DNA from: Simkaniaceae bacterium
Lineage (GTDB): Bacteria; Chlamydiota; Chlamydiia; Chlamydiales; Simkaniaceae
Length of the DNA: 64,000 nucleotides
Direction of reading: 5' to 3'
Assembly (NCBI GenBank): GCA_026708385.1
Contig: JAPOVA010000048.1
Location: forward strand, 1-64,000
A program made the position numbers and the translations under genes. The notes under the pieces are model-generated. The model did not search any database, was not told where the DNA came from, and was given only the letters and a program-made list of their open reading frames with translations. Of this stretch, positions 45,990-55,666 are shown piece by piece (position 1 is the stretch's first letter; each line of letters opens with the position of its first letter).

Positions 45990-47056
45990 CTCCTATTGCC
46001 GTGGGCATTTTAGGAGCTACGGGGACGGTCGGGCAGAGTTATGCCCGCCTTTTGGCCGATCATCCCTGGTTTGATCTCTGCTTTATGACGGCGTCGAAAG
46101 AGAGTGCCGGTATGAGATACGGTGATGCTCTTGCAGAGAGGCATGGCACCCTTTCGAGGGGGGTGGCCCGTTTTGCGGATCGAATTCTTGCCGATCCGGA
46201 TGATGTTGCGGAGGCCAAAGGGAGGTGCCGGTTCCTTTTTTCGGCTCTACCGGGGAATGTGGTGAAGGCCTACGAGGAGCTCTATGCGCGCAACGATCTG
46301 CCCGTCATCTCGAATAATTCTCGGTACAGAGGGGATGAGGATGTCCCCCTCCTGATTCCGGAGGTGAATGCCGATCATGCCGAGGTGATTCATCTGCAGA
46401 GAAAGAGGAGGGGGTGGAAGAGGGGGTGTATCGTTACCAAACCGAACTGCTCTCTGCAAAGTTATGTGCTTCCCCTCACTCCCCTCCACCGAACGTTTAC
46501 GGTTGTTCGACTCTGCGTGACTACGTTGCAGGCGGTGAGCGGTGCGGGTTCTTCGCAATCCTCTTCCCTCGATATGGAGGGGGACATCATACCCTACATT
46601 CCCTCGGAGGAGGAAAAATCGGAAAACGAGCCTTTGAAGGTTTGGGGTCGTGTCGGCAAAAGGGGCATTGTCCGGGAAAGGGGGATTGCCGTTTCGGCTC
46701 ACTGCAACCGCGTACCCGTTCGAGACGGCCATCTCGCATGCGTATCGGTCGCTTTCGTGCGTAAGCCGGAGAGGGGGGAGGTATTGGATCTTTGGCGTAC
46801 CTTCAGAGGTCCTCCGCAGACCCTCGCTCTTCCTTCGGCACCGGATGATCCCATTGTCTACGTGGAGGGACTCGATAGGCCGAGGCCTCGGTATGACAAG
46901 GACCGGGGAAGAGGGATGAGTGTGACGGTAGGCCGGCTGAGATCGTGTCCCCTTTTCGATTATCGGTTCACGGCTCTTTCCCACAATGTGATTCGGGGGG
47001 CGGCCGGGGGGGGGATCCTGACGGCGGAATATCTGGTCGCAAAGGAGTACATATGA
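45986..47056 (+). CDS. asd: Aspartate-semialdehyde dehydrogenase (archaeal/fungal-like type)
   Basis: A 356-residue enzyme reducing aspartyl phosphate to the semialdehyde. Nucleotide loop GILGATGTVGQSYARLL, catalytic Cys in KPNCSLQSYVLPL, and SAHCNRVPVRDGHLA belong to the class shared with archaea and fungi, as I recall for chlamydiae. ATG 45986 and the stop both overlap neighbours by ATGA. A run of nine G lies near its end. Aspartate kinase, the preceding step, is not in this window. Confidence 0.93.
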   Translation: MTPIAVGILGATGTVGQSYARLLADHPWFDLCFMTASKESAGMRYGDALAERHGTLSRGVARFADRILADPDDVAEAKGRCRFLFSALPGNVVKAYEELYARNDLPVISNNSRYRGDEDVPLLIPEVNADHAEVIHLQRKRRGWKRGCIVTKPNCSLQSYVLPLTPLHRTFTVVRLCVTTLQAVSGAGSSQSSSLDMEGDIIPYIPSEEEKSENEPLKVWGRVGKRGIVRERGIAVSAHCNRVPVRDGHLACVSVAFVRKPERGEVLDLWRTFRGPPQTLALPSAPDDPIVYVEGLDRPRPRYDKDRGRGMSVTVGRLRSCPLFDYRFTALSHNVIRGAAGGGILTAEYLVAKEYI

Positions 47057-48246
47057 AGAGAAATCCCAATATGGGGCGCATCACGAAGAACTACCTGTTT
47101 TCCGAAGTGGAGATGCAGAAGAGGGAACTCGGGGAGAACAATCCGGGTGTCGATCCGATTGCTTTATCCGTCGGAGACGTACGGGATCCCCTTCCGAAGA
47201 CGATCTCTTCCGCCTGTGCGGAAGCAGGAATAGCCCTGGGCATGGAAGGGGGATACGGGGGATACGGACCGGAACGGGGAGAGTATCTTTTACGTCGGGC
47301 CATTGCCGAAAAGGAGTACGAGGGACGGATTGATCCCGAAGAAATTTTCGTTTCGGATGGAGCAAAGTGTGATCTCGGAAGATTACAAACTCTTTTCGGC
47401 AGTACCGTTTCGATTGCCGTGCAAGATCCCTCCTATCCCGTTTATGTCGACGGAAGCCGTCTTCAGGGGGTGACCGATGTGCGCTTTATGCCCTGCCTTC
47501 CCGAGAATGGGTTTGTTCCCGATTTCGGGAAGGTTTTTCCCGTTGACGTCATCTACTTTTGTTCGCCGAATAATCCGACGGGGGAGGCTACTTCGAGAGA
47601 GCGGTTGGAAGAGTTGGTCCTTCTTGCTCGAAAAAACCGGAGCGTGATCGTGTTTGATGCCGCCTACGCGCGGTATGTTTCGACACCGGGTATACCGCGA
47701 TCGATCTTCGAGATTGAGGGAGCGGATGAGACGGCCGTCGAAGTGAATTCCTTTTCCAAGTCGGCGGGATTTACGGGGATCCGGTTGGGGTGGACGGTTG
47801 TTCCGAAGAGGTTAACGTACGATGACGGTTCTTCGATCCGTGAAGATTGGAGCCGGCTGGTCTCTACTCTGTTTAACGGTGCCTCCCGGTTAGCGCAGGC
47901 GGGGGGGAGGGCCGCTCTGACCGATGAGGGGATGCGGGAGGCCGCCGCTCTCCGGGAGGGATATTCGGAAAACGGACGGCTTTTGAGGCAAGCATTGGAG
48001 GAGAAGGGATATGAGGTATTCGGAGGTCTCCACGTTCCCTACTTATGGGTCCGAGTTCCGGAGTGCACTCGGAGGTCTACTTCTCTGCACCTATTCCGAC
48101 ACCTTCTTGAAGAATGCCGGATCGTGACGACTCCGGGATCCGGCTTCGGCTCTGCAGGAGAGGGGTACGTACGTATTTCCGCCTTCGGAAAGCGAGAAGA
48201 TGTGCGAGAGGCGGTACGCAGATTGCGATCACCCCGGAGCAGGTAG
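47053..48246 (+). CDS. dapL: LL-diaminopimelate aminotransferase
   Basis: A 397-residue PLP enzyme that turns tetrahydrodipicolinate directly into LL-diaminopimelate, bypassing the DapD-DapC-DapE steps. It has the YGGYGPERGEYLLRRAI segment, CSPNNPTGE, FDAAYARY and the PLP Lys in NSFSKSAGFTGIRLGWTV. DapL is the known route in Chlamydia and plants. ATG 47053 overlaps the asd stop. With dapB, dapA and asd it makes a nearly complete meso-DAP operon; dapF and lysC must be elsewhere. Confidence 0.94.
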   Translation: MKRNPNMGRITKNYLFSEVEMQKRELGENNPGVDPIALSVGDVRDPLPKTISSACAEAGIALGMEGGYGGYGPERGEYLLRRAIAEKEYEGRIDPEEIFVSDGAKCDLGRLQTLFGSTVSIAVQDPSYPVYVDGSRLQGVTDVRFMPCLPENGFVPDFGKVFPVDVIYFCSPNNPTGEATSRERLEELVLLARKNRSVIVFDAAYARYVSTPGIPRSIFEIEGADETAVEVNSFSKSAGFTGIRLGWTVVPKRLTYDDGSSIREDWSRLVSTLFNGASRLAQAGGRAALTDEGMREAAALREGYSENGRLLRQALEEKGYEVFGGLHVPYLWVRVPECTRRSTSLHLFRHLLEECRIVTTPGSGFGSAGEGYVRISAFGKREDVREAVRRLRSPRSR

Positions 48247-48303
48247 AGGATCTTGCATTGTAAAGGTATGTTTCCTACCCTCGGGTGTACTGTGGGGCGG
48301 ATC

Positions 48304-49359
48304 ATGCGGAGGTGTACGGTGGATCGGTTAAGATGTGGTGCGGTATTGGTTGCATGCGCGTTTGCATGTACGATTGCATGTGTGGCACGGGAGGTACGTG
48401 TCCTTACTCTTGACGGGGGAGGCATACGGGGTGTGCTCTCGCTGGAAGTTTTGCGAAGGCTGGAAAAGGATGCGAAGGTCGATCTGACTGAGGATTTTGA
48501 TCTCTACGCGGGAACCTCGACCGGTGCGATTATCGCCGTCGGTATCGCATCGGGAACTTCCGTCGATGTTTTGGAAAATGCGTATAAGAATTTGGGCAGT
48601 AAAGTATTCGGAACGGAACAGGGTTGGTCCCTCTTTCAGTCCGGGTATAGTGGCGAGGTGTTGGAGGAAGCGTGTGAGGAATATTTGAAGATATGCGGTT
48701 TGCATGCCGACGCAAGGCTTGGGGATCTGCCGGGCAAAGTCGTTATTGTGGCTGTTGATCTCAAAGATGAAAAGACGAAGAGACCTCGCATGAGCTTTTT
48801 TGAAAACGTTACCCCTGCCGGAGGGGAGGTGAAAGTATTGGATGCTCTTATCCGTTCCACGGCGGCGCCGACCTATTTTCCGGCGTCGGAAGGGTATGTA
48901 GACGGAGGGTTGGGGATGCGTGATCCCGCTTTAGCCGGCTTGATATTTGCCTCTACTCCCCGTCAAGACCTCAGGGAGGTGAGGTTACTCTCCATCGGAA
49001 CGGGATATAGCCCCGAAGAAGCTATCGAGGGAAGTCCCGACTGGGGGACGGTGCAGTGGCTTTTAACGGGAGGGTATCACAGCGAGGCCTCTCCCCTCGT
49101 GGAGCTACTTTTCGATCTACCCGACACGGTGTCGAGTCAGGTCACGAGAGGACTCTTGGGAGATCGGTACCGGAGGGTAGACCTACCCCTCCTTGCCGAG
49201 ATCGAATTAGATGACTACGAGAAGATCGACTCTCTAATCACCTACACGAGGATGTTGCTCGACCGAGAAGGCGATCAGTGGAAGAAGACGATATCGTGGG
49301 TGCGGGAGCACATTACCGGAAAGGAAACAAGACCCTCGGCTTCCGACCGAGAGTCTTAA
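48304..49359 (+). CDS. Patatin-like phospholipase, exported
   Basis: A 351-residue patatin-family lipid acyl hydrolase. Oxyanion motif DGGGIRG is at 37-43, nucleophile motif GTSTG gives Ser72, and the dyad Asp is in YVDGGLG (Asp200). All catalytic parts are intact. Residues 1-28 look like a Sec signal peptide (RCGAVLVACAFACTIACVA), with a possible lipobox ending in Cys26. I chose ATG 48304 because it places this signal correctly; TTG 48253 and ATG 48268 are in frame. It probably acts on phospholipids outside the cytoplasm or in the host. Convergent with a membrane-protein gene. Confidence 0.88.
   Translation: MRRCTVDRLRCGAVLVACAFACTIACVAREVRVLTLDGGGIRGVLSLEVLRRLEKDAKVDLTEDFDLYAGTSTGAIIAVGIASGTSVDVLENAYKNLGSKVFGTEQGWSLFQSGYSGEVLEEACEEYLKICGLHADARLGDLPGKVVIVAVDLKDEKTKRPRMSFFENVTPAGGEVKVLDALIRSTAAPTYFPASEGYVDGGLGMRDPALAGLIFASTPRQDLREVRLLSIGTGYSPEEAIEGSPDWGTVQWLLTGGYHSEASPLVELLFDLPDTVSSQVTRGLLGDRYRRVDLPLLAEIELDDYEKIDSLITYTRMLLDREGDQWKKTISWVREHITGKETRPSASDRES
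49330..49356. terminator. Hairpin at the end of the patatin gene
   Basis: AGACCCTCGG pairs with CCGAGAGTCT (nine of ten pairs) around a 7-base loop. It covers the last codons of the patatin gene and lies 12 bases before the stop of the convergent gene, so it may terminate both. No T run. Confidence 0.4.
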
Positions 49360-49367
49360 AGAGTCGA

Positions 49368-50024
49368 CTAAGGGGTCGCTTGTATGCCCGTATCCGTCAT
49401 GGCAGTCCTAATAAGGGCCCCGTCATCCGCTTCCAAAACCTTTTTGACAGCGTGTTCGAGTTCCTCATCCAAAGCTTTCTTGACAAGGGTCTTGGCTTGC
49501 TGCTCGAGCGCACGGGACATGGGATTCGAAGAGATTTTCCCTACGAGGTGATGGAACGTATTGTATACTCCGGCGATGAACCCGAGTCCGGCACCGCATT
49601 TTGTCAGCAGAAGAGGGGCCGGAGTCTTTGTTACGATGAAGCCGATCACAAATCCGATAAAGGCTAAGATGAGGACGTGAGCAGCGATTTTGGACAGATT
49701 CACGGTGCAATGCTTTACCTTGCCCCTAGTTGATCCGTCCGGAGATTTACTAACTTGATACACGGCGAAGACGAGTCCGGCCACAGCTCCCAGCTGTGCG
49801 ACCAACACGGAGGTCGCGGGTGTTGCCCTCGCAACGAATCTGGTCGCGGACCCGATGGTGCCACCGACGATCGAGGGGTACGCGACGAGTTTGAAGATGG
49901 CCGAGGCATATTCACTGATTGTATGGTCGGCTCGTGTCGGGGGGTGTGAGGTATCTGAGGTGTTGGTTGGGGCATAATACCCGCTTCCGGTAGTGGTAAG
50001 TTGCTCAGACGATGTCATGGCCAT
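49368..50024 (-). CDS. Bilobed membrane protein, possible Inc protein
   Basis: A 218-residue protein. A Thr/Ser-rich N terminus of about 35 residues is followed by hydrophobic segments (IVGGTIGSATRF region, VLVAQLGAVAGLVFAVYQV, IAAHVLILAFIGFVIGFIV, LLTKCGAGLGFIAGVYNTF) and a C-terminal amphipathic, coiled-coil-like helix (RALEQQAKTLVKKALDEELE). No signal peptide. Start ATG 50024 has GGGAG about ten bases upstream. The layout, with a soluble helical tail after hydrophobic lobes, resembles chlamydial inclusion-membrane proteins; the family is not recognised. Confidence 0.7.
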   Translation of the reverse strand: MAMTSSEQLTTTGSGYYAPTNTSDTSHPPTRADHTISEYASAIFKLVAYPSIVGGTIGSATRFVARATPATSVLVAQLGAVAGLVFAVYQVSKSPDGSTRGKVKHCTVNLSKIAAHVLILAFIGFVIGFIVTKTPAPLLLTKCGAGLGFIAGVYNTFHHLVGKISSNPMSRALEQQAKTLVKKALDEELEHAVKKVLEADDGALIRTAMTDTGIQATP

Positions 50025-50479
50025 GGCGCTGTTTCTCCCATTTGTTGATTGTGTTGTTCTCAAACATGCACCCGTAGACAGTGCACGTCTCGGGAAGGGT
50101 ACCACCGCGTTGATTATTAAGCAATATTTTACATCGACCGGAATGGAAGGTCATCATGCGATCCTCCTCACACATTCGTCCCTCCCTTATGTTTCGTGCC
50201 GTGGGCCGACATGTAGGGAAGTGCGGAGGACCCGTGCACGGTTCTCTTTTGCCGATAACCGGAGGTAAAACGATGCGCCCGGCTTATGTCTCTTTCGCCT
50301 CGAGACAGGGTGACTTCGGGGCATGTACGTTGCGTAACGAGTCGTTCGACATCGGTGGTACCGATCTCGTATCGCGGACCGACAGCCGTCTAAGAAAAGG
50401 GCGGCGAGGGCACCCCGAACACGTGGTCGAAGCCGGTCGGCATGCCACCCCCTTCCCCTACTTACGCTTGCGATAGTGG
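50025..50479. other. Region upstream of the membrane protein, with a small ORF
   Basis: About 455 bases up to tRNA-Ser. A 67-codon plus-strand frame at 50273-50476 (MRPAYVSFASRQGDFGAC...) has an ideal GGAGG seven bases before its ATG but unremarkable composition and no known motif; it could be a small orphan gene. Nothing else seen. Confidence 0.35.
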
Positions 50480-50567
50480 CGGAGGAGGTGGGATTCGAAC
50501 CCACGATACGCTTAACACGCATACACACTTTCCAGGCGTGTTCCTTCGGCCGCTCGGACACTCCTCC
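50480..50567 (-). tRNA. tRNA-Ser (anticodon GGA)
   Basis: An 88-nt cloverleaf with the long variable arm of serine tRNAs. Acceptor GGAGGAG pairs with CTCCTCC, anticodon loop CTGGAAA gives GGA, and the T arm is GTGGGTTCGAATCCCAC. It lies directly upstream of nothing coding and 10 bases beyond the helicase stop. Confidence 0.95.
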
Positions 50568-50577
50568 TCAATCGGTC

Positions 50578-52512
50578 TTACACCTCTATTCGTGCCTCCG
50601 TAAGATCTTCTCGGTATTGCGCGGGGATTTCTCCGATAAAACGGCTCGGTCGCATGTGTTGCGGATAACCCCAGGTAAGACGGAGGTTTGCCCCCGTAAG
50701 GTAGAGGAGTCGTTTGGCACGTGTCATGCCGACGTAGCAGAGCCGTCGTTCTTCTTCTACGCCCTCCTCGGTATCCCGTGCGTTGATATGGGGCAACAAG
50801 TTCTCCTCCATTCCGACAATAAAGGCAAGGGTGAACTCCAACCCCTTTCCGTTGTGGAGCGTCATCAGTCGTACGGTCTCTCGCGTCCCTTCCACATCGG
50901 CACTTGAACGGAGAGAGAGCTCTTCGATAAAGTTCGCGAGGGTTGCCTCTTCCTCTTCGTGACGCCATTCACTCGCCTTATTGACCAGTGCCTCGACATT
51001 CTCTTTCCGTTCGCTATATGTCACCTCATCCGCTTTGAGTACTTCCATGTACCGAGAGGATCGGACGGCCTTTCGTACGATCGTTGTTAACGGTTCGTCC
51101 CTCCGAACCATGTCACGGAGGGTGTCGATGAGTCGGATATAGTCGGCAAGCCCCTCCCGTTGTTTCTTCGTCAATGTGATCGCCGGCACCTCTCCCGCGA
51201 GCAATTGACGGCAGAAGGGGATGATCGGAACGGAGAGGGTATCGGTCAGCTCGTGCCACCGTGTCAACGTCACATTGCCGATGCCCCGTTTCGGTAGATT
51301 GATCGTACGGGAAAAGGCAATAAAGTCCGTATCCGAAAGGGTTACGCGCAAAAAGGCCAAGATATCCTTGACCTCCCTTCTTTGGTAGAAGGAGAGGCCT
51401 CCTACGATGACATAGGGAATGTTGTGTGCGAAAAAGCGATCTTCGAGTACTCGGGAGAGAGCATTGGTTCTGTAGAATATCACACATTCGTCGAGGGGAA
51501 TCGCATCGCGACGGGCTCTCGTTGCAATGGTTTCAACGACAAACTCGGCCTCCTCCCGTTCGTTTTCCATCCTTCGGATCTTGATTTTTTCTCCCTCACC
51601 GAGTGCGCTCCACAGATTTTTCTCATACCGGGATCGGTTGTGGGCGATTACGCCGTTTGCTCCCCGTAAGATATGGGAAGTGCTTCTGTAATTTCGATCC
51701 AACGTAATGATTCGTGCCCCCGGGTAATCTTTTTCGAACTCGAGAATATTTCGGATCTCCGCTCCGCGCCACGAGTAAATCGACTGGTCGGGATCGCCCA
51801 CGACGAAGACGTTGTGTGTCAGGGCGGACAAGAGTTTGATCATTTCGTATTGTGCGAGGTTGGTATCCTGGTATTCGTCGACCGAGATGAACGACCATCT
51901 TTCCTGATACTTACGCAGTACTTCGGGTACCTGTCGGAAGAGGGTCACCGTCATAAAGAGGAGGTCGTCGAAATCGAGGGCATTGTACTCTTTGAGTTTG
52001 TCTCGGTAGCGCGCATAGATCCGTTTGACGAGGGCATCGTCGAGGCCTTCATCGGGAAGGTCGGAGGCCGATTCGGGAGAAAGGAGTCTGTTCTTGTAGA
52101 AGGATATGGTCGATCGGACCGACTTGACGAATGTTTTGTCTTTCTTTTTGTCCGGGGCATCGATGCAATTGCGAACGAGTTGCATCGTATCGTCTTCATC
52201 GTAGATGACCGGATCCTCCTCATAGCCCAAGGCGGAGGCCGATTCGCGCAAGATACGGGCCCCCAGGGAGTGGAATGTCGACGTCAGCACGTGACGGTCG
52301 GTTAACCGACCGATCCTCGTGCGCATTTCGGCGGCGGCCTTGTTCGTAAAAGTGAGGGCCAAGATCTTCGAAGGATATACACCCGACTTGATCAGGGAGG
52401 CAATTCTGTAGGTGACGACGCGTGTTTTACCCGATCCCGCTCCCGCTAAAACGAGTAGGGGACCCTCTACGTGGTTTACGGCGAGTTGTTGTTTTTCGTT
52501 GAGTTCGGACAC
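50578..52512 (-). CDS. UvrD/Rep/PcrA-family DNA helicase
   Basis: A 644-residue superfamily 1A helicase, 3' to 5', used in repair and replication restart. Motifs in order: GPLLVLAGAGSGKTR (Walker A), LALTFTNKAAAEMR, VDEYQDTN (Walker B), GDPDQSIYSWRGA, LDRNYRST, TLHNGKGLEF and YVGMTRAKRLLYL. The length is nearer to Rep (about 670) than to UvrD (about 720). GTG 52512 is two bases after the rpoD stop, and its ribosome site GAGGAGGAG is made by the last Glu codons of rpoD, so translation is probably coupled. Confidence 0.95.
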   Translation of the reverse strand: MSELNEKQQLAVNHVEGPLLVLAGAGSGKTRVVTYRIASLIKSGVYPSKILALTFTNKAAAEMRTRIGRLTDRHVLTSTFHSLGARILRESASALGYEEDPVIYDEDDTMQLVRNCIDAPDKKKDKTFVKSVRSTISFYKNRLLSPESASDLPDEGLDDALVKRIYARYRDKLKEYNALDFDDLLFMTVTLFRQVPEVLRKYQERWSFISVDEYQDTNLAQYEMIKLLSALTHNVFVVGDPDQSIYSWRGAEIRNILEFEKDYPGARIITLDRNYRSTSHILRGANGVIAHNRSRYEKNLWSALGEGEKIKIRRMENEREEAEFVVETIATRARRDAIPLDECVIFYRTNALSRVLEDRFFAHNIPYVIVGGLSFYQRREVKDILAFLRVTLSDTDFIAFSRTINLPKRGIGNVTLTRWHELTDTLSVPIIPFCRQLLAGEVPAITLTKKQREGLADYIRLIDTLRDMVRRDEPLTTIVRKAVRSSRYMEVLKADEVTYSERKENVEALVNKASEWRHEEEEATLANFIEELSLRSSADVEGTRETVRLMTLHNGKGLEFTLAFIVGMEENLLPHINARDTEEGVEEERRLCYVGMTRAKRLLYLTGANLRLTWGYPQHMRPSRFIGEIPAQYREDLTEARIEV

Positions 52513-52514
52513 TT

Positions 52515-54179
52515 CTACTCCTCCTCCATGAGATCGAGAAAGGCCTGTAGCTGTTTCGATCTCGTCGGGTGACGCATCTTTTTCAGCGCTTTTGCCTCGA
52601 TTTGGCGTACCCGTTCCCTCGTTACCCTAAACCGGATCCCGACCTCTTCCAACGTTTTCGGTTTGCCGTCGAGCAGGCCGAATCGTTCGATGAGAACCGT
52701 CCTTTCCCTATCGGTCAGGGTTGCCAACACCTCCCCCATCTTATCTTTCAAGATCGAATAGCTCGTTGCTTCATCCGGTGACTCGATGGTGGTATCTTCC
52801 AAAAAGTCTCCGAATTGGCTCTCACCGCTATCGCCCACTTCGGCTTGCAAGGAGATGGGGTGTTGTGCGATCTTGTAGATTTCGCGAACCCGTTCGGGAC
52901 TCAATCCCAGTTCTTCCGCCAGTTCTTCCGGGGTGGGTTCTCTTCCCGTTTCCATCATCAATTTTTTGGCTCCCCGGAGTACCTTGTTGATCGTTTCGAT
53001 CATGTGTACGGGGATCCGGATGGTACGTGCCTGGTCGGCGATGGCCCGTGTTACGGCTTGCCTGATCCACCATGTTGCGTAGGTGGAAAATTTGTATCCG
53101 CGTCGGTATTCGAATTTTTCGACTGCCTTCATCAACCCCATATTTCCCTCTTGAATGAGGTCGAGGAAAGAGAGCCCCCGGTTGGTATACTTCTTTGCGA
53201 TCGAGATGACGAGACGGAGATTCGATTCGACCATCTCCCTTTTGGCTTCCTGACTCTTATCCATCCACCTTTGGAGCATCCGGACATCTTTTTTGAATTT
53301 GTCCAGTGTGCGTCCCGCGGCGAGCTCTCTTTTGGCAAGTCGTCTCCGTGCCGTATGGAGTTTTGCGGCGGCGAAGCGATTTTTTTCCGCCCGTGGTTCG
53401 AGTTCCCGAATTTCCTTTTCCAGGGCCAGAAAGCGTTCGTAGGAGGCCAGGATCACCTCGACGAAATCTTCGGTGATATTGTGGCGGAAGTGCATCCGTC
53501 GCAAAAAGGCCTGCGTGCGTATGGTGCATTTTTCGATCTCCTCGGAAAGGTGGACTTTTTCGGCTTCGCCGACCTCTTTTTTTGCGGAGGCGATCAAGAG
53601 CTTTTCCAGTTTGTCGTACTCTTGTTTCAGCAATTCACACAACTTGGGAAGCATCTTCAGGAAGTGCTTTTTGTCGGAGATCTCTTTTTCGGCGATGATC
53701 TTGTCGAACCGGTCTTTTCCGGAGATGAGGTAGTTGGCGATGGAGATGGACTCTTTCGTCGAATACCTGAAACGCATGATGATCCGTTCCACCTGTATCT
53801 GTGCCTTTTCGATCCGCTTTGAGATCTCCACTTCCTCTTCTCGTGAGAGGAGGGGGACCGAACCCATCTCTTTGAGGTACATTCTGACCGGATCGTCCGA
53901 CCCTCCCTCCACCCGTTTCGGGAGAGCTTCCACCTCTTTTGCTTCCCTTTTCTTCTCCTGTTGCCTTTCGACCTCGGCCTGGTTAAGGATCGGGATATCC
54001 ATGCCACTGAGGAAGATAAGTACTTCGTCGATCTGTTCGGGGGAGTCGAGGTTGAGGGGTAGGATTTCGTTGATTTCTTCGTAGGAGATGTGTCCCTGTT
54101 CTTTAGCGATGGCTACGAGCTCTTCGATTTTTCGTTCGTGCCGGGGGTCGAACCCCTGTTCCGAGGAGGGCGTATTCAT
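52515..54179 (-). CDS. rpoD: RNA polymerase primary sigma factor (chlamydial sigma-66)
   Basis: A 554-residue sigma-70-family factor. Region 1.1 ([23 protein letters not shown] is split by residue 30), region 1.2 [20 protein letters not shown], region 2 [20 protein letters not shown] and the melting segment [19 protein letters not shown], region 3, and region 4.2 [19 protein letters not shown] are all present. The length is close to the 571 residues I recall for Chlamydia. No clear ribosome site precedes ATG 54179. It shares a 75-base divergent promoter region with the CoiA-like gene. Confidence 0.97.
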   Translation of the reverse strand: MNTPSSEQGFDPRHERKIEELVAIAKEQGHISYEEINEILPLNLDSPEQIDEVLIFLSGMDIPILNQAEVERQQEKKREAKEVEALPKRVEGGSDDPVRMYLKEMGSVPLLSREEEVEISKRIEKAQIQVERIIMRFRYSTKESISIANYLISGKDRFDKIIAEKEISDKKHFLKMLPKLCELLKQEYDKLEKLLIASAKKEVGEAEKVHLSEEIEKCTIRTQAFLRRMHFRHNITEDFVEVILASYERFLALEKEIRELEPRAEKNRFAAAKLHTARRRLAKRELAAGRTLDKFKKDVRMLQRWMDKSQEAKREMVESNLRLVISIAKKYTNRGLSFLDLIQEGNMGLMKAVEKFEYRRGYKFSTYATWWIRQAVTRAIADQARTIRIPVHMIETINKVLRGAKKLMMETGREPTPEELAEELGLSPERVREIYKIAQHPISLQAEVGDSGESQFGDFLEDTTIESPDEATSYSILKDKMGEVLATLTDRERTVLIERFGLLDGKPKTLEEVGIRFRVTRERVRQIEAKALKKMRHPTRSKQLQAFLDLMEEE

Positions 54180-54254
54180 AATTTGTTACTTTGCCAAAAA
54201 GGGAGAAACGTGTAGCCTGTGCGGACCGGTCTTTGAGAGATCGGAAGGAGGCGG

Positions 54255-54980
54255 ATGCAGTTGTTCGCGTACGAGGAGGGGGAAGGCCCCTCCCGTCAGG
54301 TGGCGGTCCGGGAGGCGATCAAGGGTCGGAACTACGGATGTCCCGAGTGTTTCGGTCGTCTCCGGGTCAAAGAGGGCAACAGTCGGCGCAAGCATTTTTT
54401 CCATTGTCGTCTTTTCGGTTCTTGTCGTCAAGCACGAAAGAGTGCCGTGCATCTGTTCATTCAAGAAAAGATTTGCCATCTCTTACCCGAGGGAGAGGCA
54501 ATTATGGAGAGACGGTTCGACGGAGTAGGTCGGGTGGCCGACGTGTTTTGGGTTACGAAGCGACTCGTCATGGAGGTGCAGTGCTCTTCGATTTCGGCTG
54601 AGGAGGTACGCTGTCGGAACGAAGATTACGGGCGAGCAGGGTGTCGGGTCGTGTGGTTTCTCCATGACGTTCGGTTTAACGGGAAACGTCCTTCGGAGGC
54701 CGAGCGGATGGTTCGTTGCGAGCGCAGTGCCTTTTTCGTCCGCGCCTCCGTTTCCGGGACGGATAAGGGGGACCTTCCCTTTTTCTACGACCAAAAGGAG
54801 TGGTTTGCCGGTGCGAGGAGGGTGGGGAAGGGCACCCCCCTTCCCGTGCTTCCCGGCGATATGCCCCGTGAGAGCATGTCTCCGGAAGAGTTTTCTCGTC
54901 AGGAAAGGAGAGTGGAGAGAGGGCATCACGTGTGCCGGTTGCTTCGACGTGTCGTGACGAACGCTTTTTTCGGCAGGTAG
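54255..54980 (+). CDS. CoiA-like competence-associated protein
   Basis: A 241-residue protein. The N-terminal zinc-like part has YGCPECFGRLRVKEG and HFFH (residues 28-50). It is followed by a nuclease-like core RVADVFWVTKRLVMEVQCSS with Asp96, Glu107 and Gln109 in the D-ExQ arrangement of CoiA-like PD-(D/E)XK proteins, then CRNEDYGRAGCRVVWFLHD. CoiA aids natural transformation in Gram-positive bacteria; here the role is inferred only from family. ATG 54255 follows AAGGAGG. Chlamydiae are known to recombine, so an uptake-related function is plausible. Confidence 0.75.
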   Translation: MQLFAYEEGEGPSRQVAVREAIKGRNYGCPECFGRLRVKEGNSRRKHFFHCRLFGSCRQARKSAVHLFIQEKICHLLPEGEAIMERRFDGVGRVADVFWVTKRLVMEVQCSSISAEEVRCRNEDYGRAGCRVVWFLHDVRFNGKRPSEAERMVRCERSAFFVRASVSGTDKGDLPFFYDQKEWFAGARRVGKGTPLPVLPGDMPRESMSPEEFSRQERRVERGHHVCRLLRRVVTNAFFGR

Positions 54981-55209
54981 AATGGTACGAAGGTTCGCGA
55001 GTCTCCTCTTGTTCCCGTCGTTCCTCTCCTTTTCCGTACTGCTCAAAGCTCCTACGCACGAATCCGAGAGTAGGTAGGAGATCGGACCGTGTCCGTGCGG
55101 TTCCGGAGGCGTGCCGGGTTTTGCGTGACAAAAATGTAGGGTTTTTTTCATACTCCTGAGAGGCTCCGGGGGGTCGGGAGTAGGGAATGTCTGTGGACGG
55201 GGGTGACTG

Positions 55210-55512
55210 ATGGATCAAGAAGGGAAGAGGGATGGGGAACGGAAGAAGAGGCGTCCTACCGCTGAAAAACGGGTCCTGCAGGATGGTAGGCGCCGTTTGC
55301 GGAGGTCTTCTTTCAAATCACGCGTGCGCACTGCCGTCAATGCTTTCGGGGCAGCCCTTTCGTCGCATGACAAGGACAAGATCCGGGAGAAGCTCGGCGT
55401 TGTATATGGTTTGATGGATAAGGGGGTCAAAAGGGGCATCTACAAGAAGAATAAAAGCGCTCGCGTGAAGTCTGAAATGGCTTTGCGCGCTTTCGGACGC
55501 GAAGTCGGGTAA
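55210..55512 (+). CDS. rpsT: Ribosomal protein bS20
   Basis: A 100-residue small-subunit protein, very basic, with the S20 pattern RRSSFKSRVRTAVNAF and a C-terminal segment MDKGVKRGIYKKNKSARVKS. Start ATG 55210. Its neighbourhood to rpoD with a gene between is also what I recall in Chlamydia trachomatis. About 230 empty bases lie upstream. Confidence 0.93.
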   Translation: MDQEGKRDGERKKRRPTAEKRVLQDGRRRLRRSSFKSRVRTAVNAFGAALSSHDKDKIREKLGVVYGLMDKGVKRGIYKKNKSARVKSEMALRAFGREVG

Positions 55513-55666
55513 GGTGTCGGTGCGGGGCCGTATGGTGTTCCTCGGAAGGGAGGCTTCTTGTTCGCGACCTCCCCCGGGCCCGTTCCTTTGCGTGGAATTC
55601 CGGGGATTTCGCGAACGGTGTCGGGCGCTTGGCTTCGAGTCGTTTCGTGACGGGCGCTCCGGGGTG

